From positions 1 to 60,039 of the forward strand of contig DAQG01000088.1 in the NCBI GenBank assembly GCA_002502785.1: a DNA stretch of 60,039 bases, given 5' to 3'. Shown here piece after piece: positions 51,184 to 59,343 of the stretch. The stretch's first letter is position 1. Each line of letters starts with the position of its first letter. This stretch comes from Methanothrix harundinacea (lineage in GTDB: Archaea > Halobacteriota > Methanosarcinia > Methanotrichales > Methanotrichaceae). Under the pieces are notes generated by a model. That model saw nothing but the letters and a program-made list of their open reading frames with translations, ran no database searches and was not told where the DNA came from. Position numbers and translations under genes: made by a program.

Positions 51184-51909
51184 GTGGTAGGTTTGAAACC
51201 CCTGGTCTTTTCCCTGAGCAGAATAGAGAACCTGATGCAGAAGGTGAGCTTCGACCCTCAGAGGATGGAGGGAGAGATCATCACCAACACCTCCATGGTG
51301 AATCTCGATATGCTGGAGCCCACCCTCCGGATATTCCGGGACGTCATGGTGAGCGGCCTTGCCGTCAGCCCCTACCTGAAAGTGGAGGCTTTGGGGAACC
51401 GGGCCAAGATCATGTCCGCCTGCAGCATCACCATCAGCGGTGTCCTCCTCAAGGCCGGGGTTCCCGTGAGGCCCAAGGGCGGTGGCGTGATCGAGGTGAT
51501 CGACCGCGAGCCGGTTCGGTTCACTGATATGCTGATGTACTGGGCCACCACCATCGATCCGATAGACGTCCTCATATCTCAGGAGCTGACATCGGTATTG
51601 GAGATGATGCAGACCGGTAGCGGCAGGATCCTCGGAAACCTACAGGAGGCTCCGATGCTGGCGAAAGAGTGGATAGAGGAGAGGCTCGAAGTTCTCGCCG
51701 AGGCCGGGTTTGCAGGGGTTTTGGATCTGGGCGATCCGAACATGAACGTCCTCGGCGTCTCGGTGGAACGGGATCACGTCGGGATATCCCTCGTAGGAGG
51801 AACGAACATCGTCGCCGCCGCCATGAGCCGCGGGATCGGAATTGAAACCGAGTCTATAAGCAGCCTCACCGATATCAGAGAGATGACCCACATCGAGGAT
51901 CTCGTCTGA
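51184..51909 (+). CDS. NrpR regulatory-domain protein without helix-turn-helix
   Basis: A 241-residue protein consisting of one NrpR domain (DUF128): KIMSACSITISGVLLKAGVPV, KEWIEERLEVLAEAGFAGVLDLG and VGISLVGGTNIVAAAM. NrpR represses nitrogen genes and senses 2-oxoglutarate. No winged helix precedes it. In Methanosarcina, NrpRII lacks the helix-turn-helix and bridges NrpRI to TBP, so this is a good model. The start is GTG 51184 or TTG 51193. Confidence 0.85.
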   Translation: MVGLKPLVFSLSRIENLMQKVSFDPQRMEGEIITNTSMVNLDMLEPTLRIFRDVMVSGLAVSPYLKVEALGNRAKIMSACSITISGVLLKAGVPVRPKGGGVIEVIDREPVRFTDMLMYWATTIDPIDVLISQELTSVLEMMQTGSGRILGNLQEAPMLAKEWIEERLEVLAEAGFAGVLDLGDPNMNVLGVSVERDHVGISLVGGTNIVAAAMSRGIGIETESISSLTDIREMTHIEDLV

Positions 51910-51986
51910 AGGGCGAAGCGCAAAGCCGAGATCGGCTGGATGGCTTCAGCCAAGTTCTTATAAGATCTGTCCTGAAACTCTTTTTT

Positions 51987-53705
51987 GTGAAGAACGAAGA
52001 GGTTGCGCGCCTGCTCCGAGAGATGGGGGATCTTTTGGAGCTGCGGGGCGAAAGCGGCTTTAAGGTCGTAGCCTACCGGAGGGCGGCCAGGTCCGTAGAG
52101 TCGATGAAAGAAGACCTGGAAGAGGTCTACCGCAACGGCAAGCTAGAGTCGATACCCGGTGTGGGAAAAGCCATCGCCGGAAAGATCTCAGAGTTTATCG
52201 AAACGGGGAAGATCGAGACTCGCGACCGCCTCTTTGGGGAGACGCCGCCGGGCATGGCCGAACTTCTCCAGATCTCGGGGCTGGGCCCGAAAACCGTATC
52301 AATGCTTCATCAAAAGCTCGGGGTCTCGAGCGTCGAGGAGCTGGAACGGGCAGCGAGAGAACACCAGGTCCGGCGACTTCCTCGGATGGGGCCGACCTCC
52401 GAGAAGAACATCCTCCGGGCGATCGAGAGATGGAAGAAGCGAAGCGATAGAATTCCCCTGGGGGTGGCTCTGCCGATCGCCGAGGAGATCCTCGGCCACC
52501 TGCAAAAGGTGGAGGGGATCGAGAACCTCACCCTGGCGGGGAGCCTTCGGAGGGGGAGGGAGACGGTGGGGGATATCGACATCCTGGCAACATCGACGTC
52601 GCCCGCCGTGGCGATAGCGGCCTTCGTCGAGATCCCCGCCGTGGAAGAAGTTTTGATGAAGGGGCCGACGAAGGGGAGCGTCATCGTCGACGAGACGATC
52701 CAGGTGGACCTTCGTATCGTCGACCACCGGTCCTTCGGCACGGTCATCCAGTACTTCACAGGGTCCAAGGAGCATAACGTAAAGCTGAGGCAGGTCGCCC
52801 TCTCGAAGGGGTACTCCCTCTCCGAGTACTCTCTAACGAGGGTCGGAAGCGGCGAGGAGCTCTTCTTCGATCGGGAGGAGGACCTCTACAGCCACCTGGG
52901 GATGGAGTGGGTCCCGCCCGAGATCCGAGAGGACCAAGGGGAGGTGGAGGCGGCCCTGGCAAGGAAGCTTCCAAGGCTCATCGAGGTCTCGGATATCAAG
53001 GGCGATCTTCACGTCCACAGCGACTGGTCGGACGGCCGCCACTCGATAGAGGATATGGTAAAAACCGCCCAGGATCTCGGATACGAGTACATGGCTATGT
53101 GCGACCATTCACCAGGCCTTGGGATCGCAAACGGCCTTGCCGAAGAGAGGCTCAAAAAGAAGATGGAGTTCATCGAAAAACTGAACGACTCGATCGATGG
53201 GTTCAGGGTTCTGGTGGGAACGGAGGTTGACATCAGGGCCGACGGGAAGCTCGACTATCCGGACAAGATCCTCTCGCAGTGCGACGTCGTCGTCGCCTCG
53301 GTCCATTCCGCCTACAACCAGAGGGAGAGGGAGATGACAAACAGGATCATATCGGCGATGGAGAGCGAGTATGTCGACGTCATCGGCCACCCCACCGGCA
53401 GAAAGATCGGGGAGAGGGAGCCTTACGACGTCGACGTGGAACGGGTTTTGGAGGCGGCTGCCAGGACCGAGACCGCCATGGAAATCAACTCTCATCCCAG
53501 CAGGCTCGATCTGAACGATCTGTGGTCGAGGAGGGCGAGGGAATTGGGGGTGAAGCTCGCGATAAACACCGACGCCCACAGCACCTGCGGCCTGTTGGCG
53601 ATAGAGTACGGCGTCAAGACAGCAAGGCGGGGGTGGCTTGAGAAGAAGGACGTTCTGAACGCCCTGAGCCTTGAGGATCTGATGAGGCACCTTCAAAAGA
53701 GCTGA
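51987..53705 (+). CDS. polX: DNA polymerase X with PHP phosphoesterase domain
   Basis: A 572-residue repair polymerase. It has helix-hairpin-helix motifs (about 50-130: SIPGVGKAIAGKIS, SGLGPKTVSML), the nucleotidyltransferase core with GDIDILAT, and a C-terminal PHP domain (about 335-570: DLHVHSDWSDG, DHSPG, GTEVDIRADG, NTDAHS), which acts as exonuclease or phosphatase. The GTG start lacks a clear ribosome site. A TATA-like TTATAAG lies near 51958, about 26 bases before, consistent with a leaderless mRNA. Confidence 0.94.
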   Translation: MKNEEVARLLREMGDLLELRGESGFKVVAYRRAARSVESMKEDLEEVYRNGKLESIPGVGKAIAGKISEFIETGKIETRDRLFGETPPGMAELLQISGLGPKTVSMLHQKLGVSSVEELERAAREHQVRRLPRMGPTSEKNILRAIERWKKRSDRIPLGVALPIAEEILGHLQKVEGIENLTLAGSLRRGRETVGDIDILATSTSPAVAIAAFVEIPAVEEVLMKGPTKGSVIVDETIQVDLRIVDHRSFGTVIQYFTGSKEHNVKLRQVALSKGYSLSEYSLTRVGSGEELFFDREEDLYSHLGMEWVPPEIREDQGEVEAALARKLPRLIEVSDIKGDLHVHSDWSDGRHSIEDMVKTAQDLGYEYMAMCDHSPGLGIANGLAEERLKKKMEFIEKLNDSIDGFRVLVGTEVDIRADGKLDYPDKILSQCDVVVASVHSAYNQREREMTNRIISAMESEYVDVIGHPTGRKIGEREPYDVDVERVLEAAARTETAMEINSHPSRLDLNDLWSRRARELGVKLAINTDAHSTCGLLAIEYGVKTARRGWLEKKDVLNALSLEDLMRHLQKS

Positions 53706-53745
53706 AGGAAAAAAGACGACAAGATCTAAAGGGGAGCGGAGCGAG

Positions 53746-54309
53746 ATGCAGCCGATGAGAAATGACGGTGGCGGAGAAGAAAAGGGAGAAGTGGATGAAA
53801 AAGAGCAGGTCGGCGTATATTGGAGGAGGTTTTTTCTAGGAATGATCGTCATGGCCGCAATCTTCAGCGGACTTCTTCTCGCCATTGATCACTTCGGGCT
53901 GATGAGCCAGGCGGGAGAAGGAAATGACATGACACCGCCGATGATCGAGAGGTTCGAGGCGAGCCCTGGCGAGATCCGGCCCGGGGAGAGTTCCACCTTG
54001 AGCTGGAAGGTATCCGGCGCGGGCCTTGCAGCCAATGTATCCATCGAGCCTGAGATCGGCCCAGTGACGCCGGAGGGCGAGTTCACCCTCCTGCCCCAGG
54101 AGACGACTACCTACACAATTTCGGCCGCCAATTCCGTGGGAAGGGCCGAAGCGAAGGTGACGGTCACGGTGCTGGCGGCGGGAGATGGGACGTCCGAGCT
54201 GGCCCCGGAATCTGAGGGGACGGAAAAAGAGGAAATGCCCGTTGTAGATTCCTCCGAGGCCGTGGGCCCCGAGAAGCTGACGATCAGGGGGCCGGTTGGG
54301 ACAGTATGA
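53746..54309 (+). CDS. Membrane-anchored Ig-like protein
   Basis: A 187-residue protein with a charged N-terminal cytosolic tail, one TM segment (about residues 27-47), and an external Ig-like beta domain (PMIERFEASPGEIRPGESST to AKVTVTVLA). The C-terminus is acidic and Ser/Thr-rich. Probably a surface protein. It is 40 bases after polX but unrelated in function. Confidence 0.75.
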   Translation: MQPMRNDGGGEEKGEVDEKEQVGVYWRRFFLGMIVMAAIFSGLLLAIDHFGLMSQAGEGNDMTPPMIERFEASPGEIRPGESSTLSWKVSGAGLAANVSIEPEIGPVTPEGEFTLLPQETTTYTISAANSVGRAEAKVTVTVLAAGDGTSELAPESEGTEKEEMPVVDSSEAVGPEKLTIRGPVGTV

Positions 54310-54533
54310 AGAAGATCTGCCTTTCATGACTGGCGATAGGGTCGAGCTGAAGAGCGGTGCTGACTTGAGCGTTGCCTTGGGACGTCTGGCCTATAAAGTA
54401 TGCGGCCGATGATGATCGCTTTCAGAGCGTTCCACCTTCTTCAAGCGATTCCGATCGATTTTCGGACCTTTTCCGTGATCTCATAAAAAAGTTAATTACG
54501 TTATTTGGCGTTTTGAATTCGGGAGAGATTCAC

Positions 54534-55535
54534 ATGAAAAACCTGCCAAAAGAGATCCTATATCCCCTATTGATGCTCGCCATACTCGCAGCCCTCGCAT
54601 CAAGCGGATGCTCGGGGGTCTCCGGAGAGGTCAAGGACCTGAAAATAACGGAGATGGACATCGCTGCCGAGAAGGTGACGGGGACCACGGTGACGATCAA
54701 CGTCACCACCTATGTCGAAAACTCAGGCAGATCGATTAGCAAGAACACCACCCTTCTCCTCAAGGCCTACGAGACGAAAACTGGCTTCTTAGAGACCCAG
54801 ATCAGATCCGAGATGGGCGCCGTCGAGAAGGGCATGACAGCGAACCTGACCAACACCTTGGAGCTTCCAAAGAAGGGTTCCTACAGGCTGGAGGCGACCC
54901 TCTTTGAGGGTGAGGAGAAGAAGAGCGCCGTCAGCAGGACCGTCTACAACCTGGAGGGGCTGCCCGCCGATGTCGAGGTGATGAACGTCAGGATCAGGGA
55001 GATGGACTTCATGGTGAAGAAGGCTGAGAACGACACCGTGCAGATCCAAAGCGACATCTACTTCACCAACGTCGGCCCGATCACGAGCCCCGACTACGAT
55101 ATTCAGGTCAAGGCGAGAGAGGTCGACTCCGGTCTCGTGGCCGACAAGAAGGAGACGAACGTCGGCGAGATCCCGCCCCAGGGGACGGTCATCAGGAGCG
55201 TCAACTTCACGGTCCCCGACCAGTACAACTACCGGGTGGAGGTCCTTATCTGGAGCAACGGCTCCATCGTGGGACAAGGTGAAGACCACGTTCTTCTGAA
55301 GCCGGAGATGATGATGGTGGAGGGTGAAAGGCTCGAGTCCAAGAAGATCGAGACGAGAGGCTTCGTCGTTGAGGAGCCAGCAGCAGAGTCTCCTGCTATG
55401 GAGGTGAGCCCGATGGAATCCGAGGAGTACGCGACCGAGACCGCAGGAGGAGGGATTCCGGGGTTCGGGATCGTCGTTGCCACGATCTCGGTGGCCTTGA
55501 CCGCCCTATTTAGACGGAAACTGGGAGGACTTTGA
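54534..55535 (+). CDS. Exported protein with PGF-CTERM-like anchor
   Basis: A 333-residue envelope protein starting ATG 54534, with GGGAGAG upstream. The longer frame from 54372 adds unrelated residues. A signal peptide (1-28, ending ASSGCSG, a possible lipobox) is followed by two or three beta-sandwich repeats of CARDB type (TGTTVTINVTTYVENSGRSI, NDTVQIQSDIYFTNVGPI). An acidic stalk then leads to the C-terminal IPGFG, hydrophobic helix and RRK end, resembling a PGF-CTERM signal. The function is unknown. Confidence 0.78.
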   Translation: MKNLPKEILYPLLMLAILAALASSGCSGVSGEVKDLKITEMDIAAEKVTGTTVTINVTTYVENSGRSISKNTTLLLKAYETKTGFLETQIRSEMGAVEKGMTANLTNTLELPKKGSYRLEATLFEGEEKKSAVSRTVYNLEGLPADVEVMNVRIREMDFMVKKAENDTVQIQSDIYFTNVGPITSPDYDIQVKAREVDSGLVADKKETNVGEIPPQGTVIRSVNFTVPDQYNYRVEVLIWSNGSIVGQGEDHVLLKPEMMMVEGERLESKKIETRGFVVEEPAAESPAMEVSPMESEEYATETAGGGIPGFGIVVATISVALTALFRRKLGGL

Positions 55536-56085
55536 CCCTCGGATGATGAGGGCGGGTTTGTATCGAAAAATCCGAAAGGACGGTAATCTGTCTGACCGGG
55601 GCAGCGAGCTGAGATTTCGCAGCCGACAGCCCCCACTTTACCTGTATTTTTTTGTCTGAGCCATAAGAAGGATACTTTGTACAGCTACAAATTGACTTGG
55701 GCACCACCCTAGTAACCATCAAGAGGCTCAAGGCTGATATTGGTGGGAAAGGTGCTTGTTTTCACGCCCTACCACAAGTACTCCTCCATCTTCATGGCCG
55801 CCGTTCTTCGAGATCTCTCGGAGCCTTCCAGCTCCAGCCCGTTACCAGTCCGTTATATTCGTTATATTCGTTATATTTTGTAGGCAAATTGAGACATCTT
55901 TTTGTGATCGACCGGGAAAAAATGTGCCCATAAGAAGTATATTACACACTTTTGTTACATGAATAAATAAGTTTATCGAACTAGATACTATTTTAGATAT
56001 TGTTTAAACAAAAAGATTCATAAATAAGAAGAATAATTCCATGTTTCGTAAGATAAATCTGGCGGACATGATGGAGGTATTTCGA
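55536..56085. other. Intergenic region with triple TATA-rich repeat
   Basis: About 550 bases without a convincing gene. It includes three exact tandem copies of CGTTATATT at 55851-55877, A/T-rich stretches around 55950-56040, and the start region of the binding-protein gene. Any of these A/T stretches could serve as the promoter. Confidence 0.5.
55851..55877 (+). repeat. Three tandem copies of a 9-bp TATA-like unit
   Basis: CGTTATATT repeated three times without mismatch, about 210 bases upstream of the binding-protein start. It could be a slippage product or a set of TATA-like promoter elements. Confidence 0.8.
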
Positions 56086-57636
56086 TTGAGAGATTCGCTG
56101 TTATGGGGACTGGCAGCAGGGCTGCTTGTCCTGTTTGCGGCATGTTGCACCGCAACCGTCGCCTCTGATGAGGGCGGCTCTGTTCCAGTCTACACCGTGG
56201 CCGACACCACCGGGGACTGGGGCTTTCCGAGCCCCTACGCCCACTACGCAAGAGGGCCGGGGTACACGCGGATGAGCTATCTCTTCGACACTTTGATCTG
56301 GAAAGATGACGAGGGGTACGTTCCGGCCCTCGCCGAGAGCTGGGACCTGGAGGGAGATGACGTCTACGTATTCCACCTGAGGGACGGGGTCACCTGGCAC
56401 GACGGCGAGAAGTTCACGGCCGAGGACGTCGTCTTCACCGTCGACTACATCAAAGATCACCCATACCAGTGGGTCGACTCATCGATCATCGAGAACGCTG
56501 AGGCCCTCGACGACCTGACTGTCAAGGTCACCCTCTCGGCGCCCTACGCGCCCTTCCTGGACCAGGTGGGTGGAACCCTCCCGATCCTGCCCCAGCACAT
56601 ATGGGCTGAAGTTGACGATCCCGTCAACTACCGGGACAAGGAGGCCCTCGTAGGGACCGGACCCTACACCCTGGCCGTCGACGACTACGACCAGGTTCAG
56701 GGGACCTACCGCTACTTGGCCTACGAGGACTACTACCTGGGCGAGCCGAAGGTCACGGAGCTGAGGTTCGTCAAGATCTCAGCGCCGAACGCCGCGACCG
56801 AGCTTCTTCAGGGGAACGTGGACACCGCCCCGATCGAGCCCGAGATGATCGACCAGTTGGAGGGCGATTTTGAAATCCTGTCGGTTCCGGCCCACTGGTG
56901 GAACTACAAATTGATGATCAACCACCAGAAGGAGCCGATGTCGGACAAGAGGTTCAGGCAGGCTCTCGCCTACGCCATCGACCGGGACCAGCTGGTTGAG
57001 ATCGCGGCTCGCGGGTACGGCCTTGCCGGAAGCCCAGGCTTCGTACCCCCGGACAACGCCTGGTACAACTCCGAGATCGATGGACTATACCCCCACGATC
57101 CTGCGAAGGCAAAGGAGCTTCTCGATGACGTGGGCTATGACGGAGAGCAGATCCAGCTTCTCGTCAAGGGCAACGACGCCGAGGCCGAGAGGATCGGCGA
57201 GCTGATCGAGGGCGACCTGGAAGCGGTAGGGATCAACGTGGACCTTCGGACGATGGACTCGAAGACCGTAGACTCCAAGGTCAAAGACTGGGACTTCGAT
57301 CTCGCGATCAGCGGTCACGGTGGCGTCATCGGCGATCCGAACTTCCTCGCCAGCAACACCATCGACATGGAGAGCTTCAACAGCGCACGGTACGATGACA
57401 ACTCCGAGCTGACATCCCTCCTGGAAGAGCAGATGACCGAGACCGACGAGGACGCCCGGCAGGATCTGATCGATCAGGCCCAGGTCCTCTACGCCGAGGA
57501 CGTTCCGGCCCTCAGCCTCTACTACACCGAGTCGTATGTGGCTCACGATGGTCAGGTCGACCTCTACTACACCTACAACGGGATGGCTCTGGGGATTCCG
57601 ATCGCCCTGAACAAGCTATCCTTCGTAGGAGTGTAA
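56086..57636 (+). CDS. ABC transporter substrate-binding protein, peptide/nickel type
   Basis: A 516-residue solute-binding protein of the DppA/NikA/OppA family (SBP_bac_5). The TTG at 56086 is chosen because GGAGG lies 8 bases before and gives a clean signal peptide (MRDSLLWGLAAGLLVLFAAC). ATG 56041 would add 15 residues with no ribosome site. Typical stretches are LFDTLIWKDDEGYVPALAESW, GVTWHDGEKFTAEDVVF and VGTGPYTL. Cargo may be peptides, nickel or another chelate. No permease or ATPase genes lie beside it. Confidence 0.9.
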   Translation: MRDSLLWGLAAGLLVLFAACCTATVASDEGGSVPVYTVADTTGDWGFPSPYAHYARGPGYTRMSYLFDTLIWKDDEGYVPALAESWDLEGDDVYVFHLRDGVTWHDGEKFTAEDVVFTVDYIKDHPYQWVDSSIIENAEALDDLTVKVTLSAPYAPFLDQVGGTLPILPQHIWAEVDDPVNYRDKEALVGTGPYTLAVDDYDQVQGTYRYLAYEDYYLGEPKVTELRFVKISAPNAATELLQGNVDTAPIEPEMIDQLEGDFEILSVPAHWWNYKLMINHQKEPMSDKRFRQALAYAIDRDQLVEIAARGYGLAGSPGFVPPDNAWYNSEIDGLYPHDPAKAKELLDDVGYDGEQIQLLVKGNDAEAERIGELIEGDLEAVGINVDLRTMDSKTVDSKVKDWDFDLAISGHGGVIGDPNFLASNTIDMESFNSARYDDNSELTSLLEEQMTETDEDARQDLIDQAQVLYAEDVPALSLYYTESYVAHDGQVDLYYTYNGMALGIPIALNKLSFVGV

Positions 57637-57654
57637 AAAACGTCCGTAAACGCT

Positions 57655-57692
57655 GGGCGGGCGGCTTCAACCAAGGCGTCGGCCTCCCGCCC
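57655..57692. terminator. Convergent terminator hairpin
   Basis: GGGCGGG (57655-57661) pairs with CCCGCCC (57686-57692), with a 24-base loop region and T-rich sequence directly after. It sits between the binding-protein stop and the end of the minus-strand pseudogene, so it may serve both. Confidence 0.55.
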
Positions 57693-57694
57693 AA

Positions 57695-58148
57695 CTATTT
57701 TTCAGCAGGTTTTATTAATTTCTCATAATACACCCCGGCGGCACCGAAGGTCCTGCAGGCCGAGAATCCGCCTGCCCGGTCGGCGCTGGCCCCGGTGCTG
57801 GCCGGGATCGGCCGCTCGGGGTCGGCAAGGGCGATGAGGCGAGCGAAGATTTGGCCGCAGATCTCGCGCCCCTGAAACGCCGTCAGAAAGAGGGCGTGCA
57901 GGATCGGGGCCGCGTCTCCGGCGTCCCGGGTCTCCATCACGCCGACGAGGTCCCCGGTTTCGTCCTCGAAGTGTCAGGTGAAATGACACGCCTCGGCGGG
58001 CGACGGCGTTCACGATTTCGTAGGCGATCTCGAAGTCGGCTGGAGTGAAAGGGAAGATGGTGTGAGACACTACTTCAAGAAACAAATAAAATAACGGGTC
58101 GTGGGTGCGGGCCATTGAAACGAGACCCTGGATCAGCTTCATGAGCAC
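57695..58148 (-). pseudogene. Frameshifted gene of unknown function
   Basis: The N-terminal half reads from ATG 58148 (MLMKLIQGLVSMARTHDPLF to GVSFHLT), and the C-terminal half reads in another frame from about 57975 to a stop at 57695 (FEDETGDLVGVMETRDAGDA to EKLIKPAEK). One extra base near 57975 separates them. Joined, they make about 150 residues with no recognised domain. The restored protein looks like a normal cytosolic protein. It could be a decayed gene, or an assembly error in an intact one. Confidence 0.65.
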
Positions 58149-58391
58149 TAGTTACCCGATCTTATCCAATTGTCCACTTGTCAGCGATTTTCAACAGCTC
58201 ACACCCACGACCGCTATGTCTTCTGTAAATAAAGATGGCTTTTAAATGTTTTGTTCAGCTGCTGAAAATGTTTAACCCGCCAGTTCGCACTAACGGTTCG
58301 ATTTCCAAACATTTCTCGAAGATTTATAGCGAGGATTTCGGGAAGCATAATTATAATAATGATTAAACAGTATTAATAACAATTAATTTTT

Positions 58392-58596
58392 ATGGATAGC
58401 TTTGCAGCCTGGACTTTCCGAGAAGTTTACAGTAAGCAGAAATCTGAGAACCGGCTCTTGTAGATAGTTGATATCATAGACTGGAAGCCTATTCGCGAGC
58501 TACTTGAGGAGATGTACAAGAACAAAAGCGAGAAAGGTGGTCGGCCTAATTGCGACGTCTTGATTATGTTCAGGATTCTGATACTTGAGGAATGGT
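58392..58596 (+). pseudogene. IS5-like transposase N-terminal remnant
   Basis: From ATG 58392 the frame encodes MDSFAAWTFREVYSKQKSEN, an in-frame TAG, then DWKPIRELLEEMYKNKSEKG with GRPNCDVLIMFRILILEEWY. This pattern is the N-terminal helical region of IS5/IS1182-type transposases. It is cut where the IS110 remnant begins. With a stop codon and no catalytic DDE core it is dead. Confidence 0.65.
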
Positions 58597-59239
58597 ACGA
58601 AAGAAATGGAGTCCGAGATCTGCAAGATGATCGCACCGCTGAGAAAGGACTTGGCCATTGTAATGTCCGTTCCTGGGATAGGATTCATCTCAGCAGCGGT
58701 AATCTTGGCCGAGATCTGCGACTTCAATGATTTCGATAAGGCCTAACAGCTTGCCGCTTGGTGTGGACTTGTTCCGTTCGTTTATAAATCGGCGGATAAG
58801 AACTACACTGGTAGAATAACCAAGCAAGGCTCCGGACATATCAGACGGATCCTTGTAGAAGTCGCGCATGTCGTTGCCAGAACCGCGGGTAAATCAAAGC
58901 TCAAGAATTTCTTCCTCAGGATACAGCCGAAAAAGGGGATAAACACTGCAGCTGTTTACCCTCGCCAGAGAGGTTCTTTGCATAGTGCACCATCTCCTCA
59001 CAGTACAGGAGATGTATCAAGAGGGAGAACGTGACGAGGATGATGAAGCTGAATGTCTTCATATTCCAAAGAAGATGATGCCCCTCGATGATATGATTCG
59101 ATACATGGCAAAAGCTGGGTACGAAGTGAGAAAGAGAACACGGGGGGCTGGAGGACAGCAGCCCTTGTTAACGACTTATTATTTTTTACATGAGAAAGCC
59201 GGTTACACCGTAAAAAGTACAATCTTCGTTTGGACATAG
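58597..59239 (+). pseudogene. IS110-family transposase C-terminal remnant
   Basis: In frame from about 58597 the sequence reads EMESEICKMIAPLRKDLAIV, SVPGIGFISAAVILAEI, QLAAWCGLVPFVYKS, GRITKQGSGHIRRILVEVAH. This is the Transposase_20 domain of IS110. A TAA at 58744 and a frameshift near 58950 break it. The other frame continues as AREVLCIVHHLL to EECLH-like text ending near 59239. The N-terminal DEDD half is missing. Confidence 0.75.
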
Positions 59240-59343
59240 AACATTAGCGAACTTCGGCTTTTGCCCCCCTTCTTGTCATTTTGCTATCACCAATTATAGT
59301 TTAAAAACAAATTTTTATTAATTAAAATACCGTATCAAAATGC

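Noticed and set aside
51116..51190. Short upstream frame (24 codons) overlapping the NrpR start
   Set aside because: Could be a leader peptide but has no ribosome site and no amino-acid bias. Support is too weak.
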